DNA from: Spirochaetota bacterium
GTDB taxonomy: Bacteria > Spirochaetota > UBA4802 > UBA5368
Direction of reading: 5' to 3'
Assembly (NCBI GenBank): GCA_035477215.1
Contig: DATIKU010000061.1
Span: 1 to 64,000 of the forward strand
DNA length: 64,000 nucleotides
Below are positions 62,217 through 64,000 of this stretch, piece after piece (the first letter of the stretch is position 1; each line of letters starts with the position of its first letter). The position numbers and the translations under genes are program-made. A model generated the notes under the pieces. That model was given only the letters and a program-made list of their open reading frames with translations. It did no database searches and was not told the DNA's origin.

Positions 62217-64000
62217 TCATCCGGCCTGCGCCACGTCGTCCGCATACATGCTCTCGATTACGGGACCGTATTTTTCCTGTACGACCTTGCGTTTCACCTT
62301 GAGTGTCGCGGTGAGCTCTCCCGACTCTTTCGAGAAATCCTGCCTGATAATCCGGTATTTCTTTATTGTTTCATACCTGGCAAGGCGCGAGTTCCTTTCG
62401 GCCACATGCTCGTCCAGAATCTTCAAAAACTCCGGTTTATCCAAAAGCTCCTCGGGGTCGTTGAACGCGAGTCTCCTTTCCTCTGCAAGTTTGGCCGCGA
62501 TCTGCCGATCGACATTGATGAGCGCCGTGAGGTATTTCCGCCTTTCGCCGATTACAATGCACTGGGTAAAGAGCGGATCGCTTTTAAAGAGGTTCTCGAT
62601 GTTCTGCGGCGCCACGTTTTTCCCGCCCGATGTTATGATGATATCCTTCTTCCTGTCTGTGATGATGAGAAATCCCTCTTCGGTGAAAATTCCAATGTCG
62701 CCGGTCCGTAGATAACCATCCGGCGTAAAGGCCTCTCTGGTGGCTTCATCATTGCGCCAGTAGCCCCTGACCACGCAATCACCCTTCACGAGAATCTCGC
62801 CGTCGTTGTCAATCTTGATGTCGACGCCCGGCAGGGGCTTGCCCACCGTGCCGATACGGTAGTCGGCGAGGTTACTCATCGTTCCCGGTGCGGTCAGCTC
62901 GGTCATACCATATCCTTCGATCACATGTATACCGGCCCCGTTGAAGAACTGTATGATCTCCTTCGCCGTTGGAGCGCCGGAGGCCGTCATCCAGCGCACG
63001 CGCCCGCCCAGCGCGTTCTGCAGCTTCTTGAATATCATTTGAAACGCAATGAAGTATTCTAACCTGAGCAGAAGCGGAATGCGCTTTTTGCGCTCGCGGT
63101 AATCGCTTATCTCCGCCCCGACCTTCTGCCCCCAGTAGAAGACCTTCTGCTTCCATGCGGGCTCGTTTCGCACCTGCATCGTAATACGCTGGTACACCTT
63201 TTCGCAAACGCGGGGAACGGCAAGAATCTCGGTGGGCCGCTTTTCCTGTATGTCCTGCACGATGGTGTCCATGCTCTCGGCGTAGGACGAGGTGAGACCG
63301 ACGTACATGCCGAAGAAATGCCCGGCGATCCTCTCGAACACGTGACTGAGCGGAAGGAAGGGCACGGTCTGGTCGGTATCAAAACCGTACTGCGGCTCGA
63401 CCGAGGCGAGCGCCTTGATCTGGGCCATGATGTTCTTATGCGAAATCATGGCGCCCTTGGGGTGCCCCGTGGTACCCGAAGTATACACTATGGAGGCCAG
63501 ATCCTCAACGTCTACCTCGTCAGCCTGTTTTTCGAAAAGCTTCGGATCCTCATCGTGTTTCCGGCTTCCCGCCTGCATCATGTCCGCGAAGCTCAAGACT
63601 CCCTGCGGCATGAGGGACTTGCCTTCGGCCTCAATAACCACGATCTTTTCAAGCCGGGGACATCCCTTCCGGGCCGCGAGCGCCTTTTCCATCTGCTCGT
63701 TGTTTTCGACTATCACCACTTTCGATTCCGAATGACCGATGATAAACTCCATTTCCTCGGCGGAAAGCGTGGAGTAAATAGGCACCAGCACCGCCCCTAT
63801 TCCGAGTGTGCCCATATCGGTATACAGCCATTCGAGCCTGTTCTCCGAAACGAGCGAGACACGGTCGCCTTTCTTGATCCCTATCGATAGAAGCCCAAGA
63901 CCGGCCGATCGCGATCGATCATAGTACTGGTTCCATGTCGCCTGTTCCCACACTCCTTTGCGCTTCTTCTCTACCGCAAGCCTGTCCCCATAACTGAGCA
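62217..64000 (-). CDS. Long-chain acyl-CoA synthetase (AMP-forming; 5' end outside window)
   Basis: The frame remains open to the right edge (…LSYGDRLAVEKKRKGVWEQ), so the true start lies beyond base 64000. About 594 codons are visible. Motifs of the long-chain AMP-forming family are VYTSGTTGHPKGAMISH (P-loop), YGMTELTAPG, the FTPDGYLRTGDIGIF region and ITDRKKDIIITSGGKNVAP. It activates a carboxylic acid to its CoA ester and would supply the substrate to the operon it heads, as far as visible. Its stop overlaps a possible start of the next gene. Confidence 0.95.
   Translation of the reverse strand, partial: LSYGDRLAVEKKRKGVWEQATWNQYYDRSRSAGLGLLSIGIKKGDRVSLVSENRLEWLYTDMGTLGIGAVLVPIYSTLSAEEMEFIIGHSESKVVIVENNEQMEKALAARKGCPRLEKIVVIEAEGKSLMPQGVLSFADMMQAGSRKHDEDPKLFEKQADEVDVEDLASIVYTSGTTGHPKGAMISHKNIMAQIKALASVEPQYGFDTDQTVPFLPLSHVFERIAGHFFGMYVGLTSSYAESMDTIVQDIQEKRPTEILAVPRVCEKVYQRITMQVRNEPAWKQKVFYWGQKVGAEISDYRERKKRIPLLLRLEYFIAFQMIFKKLQNALGGRVRWMTASGAPTAKEIIQFFNGAGIHVIEGYGMTELTAPGTMSNLADYRIGTVGKPLPGVDIKIDNDGEILVKGDCVVRGYWRNDEATREAFTPDGYLRTGDIGIFTEEGFLIITDRKKDIIITSGGKNVAPQNIENLFKSDPLFTQCIVIGERRKYLTALINVDRQIAAKLAEERRLAFNDPEELLDKPEFLKILDEHVAERNSRLARYETIKKYRIIRQDFSKESGELTATLKVKRKVVQEKYGPVIESMYADDVAQAG

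Noticed and set aside
61330-62715. A 461-codon plus-strand open frame
   Set aside because: It is antisense to the CoA-transferase alpha subunit and the acyl-CoA ligase, both certain.
1-64000. CRISPR arrays, insertion sequences, prophage or integrase genes
   Set aside because: No regularly spaced direct repeats, transposase motifs or phage structural genes were seen on either strand.

Overview
The window is a GC-rich (roughly 55-60%) bacterial chromosome segment with densely packed genes, many joined by 1-13 base stop/start overlaps. No rRNA, tRNA, CRISPR array, insertion sequence or phage gene was recognised. The gene set suggests an anaerobic or microaerophilic member of the Spirochaetota or a similar lineage. 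Pointers to this are a CHASE2 adenylate cyclase, a membrane SpoIIE/PP2C phosphatase with TPR tail, an HD-GYP protein, a glycyl radical enzyme, and rubredoxin/flavodiiron/superoxide reductase/rubrerythrin defences. The taxonomic placement is inference from style and content; no marker gene settles it.

Layout. (1) Bases 1-6013, minus strand: a PadR regulator, an NAD-dependent epimerase, a short-chain dehydrogenase, a lyase-type glycyl radical enzyme and a truncated CoA-transferase alpha subunit, with an AT-rich palindrome overlapping the likely promoter. (2) 6.2-7.8 kb: a poorly understood patch with a hypothetical protein, a small lysine-rich ORF containing a 17-bp inverted repeat, ridA, and the relic of a YheO/DauR-type regulator. 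(3) 7.8-18.4 kb, minus strand: argS, cinA, a 945-residue TPR protein, aroQ, an M24 peptidase, efp, DUF2273, a TPR/OB-like membrane protein and a DUF362 ferredoxin protein, probably one long operon. (4) 18.5-35.9 kb: signalling and envelope genes (adenylate cyclase, AsmA-like protein, DHH phosphoesterase, SpoIIE phosphatase, lipoproteins, SUMF1-like protein, PPP phosphatase), a peptide-type ABC importer without ATPases, and an HD-GYP protein. (5) 35.9-44.05 kb, minus strand: a glycine-riboswitch-controlled glycine cleavage operon (FAD oxidoreductase, gcvT, gcvH, gcvPA, gcvPB) running into lipoate genes (lipA and a split lipoate ligase, lplB plus lplA). (6) 45.7-51.2 kb, plus strand: an oxygen-defence cluster (flavodiiron protein, HMA metal-binding protein, rubredoxin, cytochrome bd subunits, desulfoferrodoxin, rubrerythrin) behind a strongly structured leader. 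(7) 51.2-64 kb, minus strand: a histone-deacetylase-family hydrolase, then a 13-gene acyl-CoA catabolic operon truncated at the window edge.

The most interesting system is the acyl-CoA operon. It contains an acyl-CoA ligase, a two-subunit CoA-transferase-like enzyme, two thiolase-like proteins each with a DUF35 Zn-ribbon/OB partner, two unequal acyl-CoA dehydrogenases, two single-hotdog MaoC proteins, a TetR regulator and an embedded PP2C-like phosphatase. The parts resemble the paired-subunit machinery of actinobacterial steroid side-chain degradation (igr/KstR-type loci), but no oxygenase is present. Other points of note are the glycine cleavage operon, in which a single-cysteine CoA-disulfide-reductase-like flavoprotein sits where an L-protein would be expected, and an arginyl-tRNA synthetase whose HIGH motif reads NIVS.
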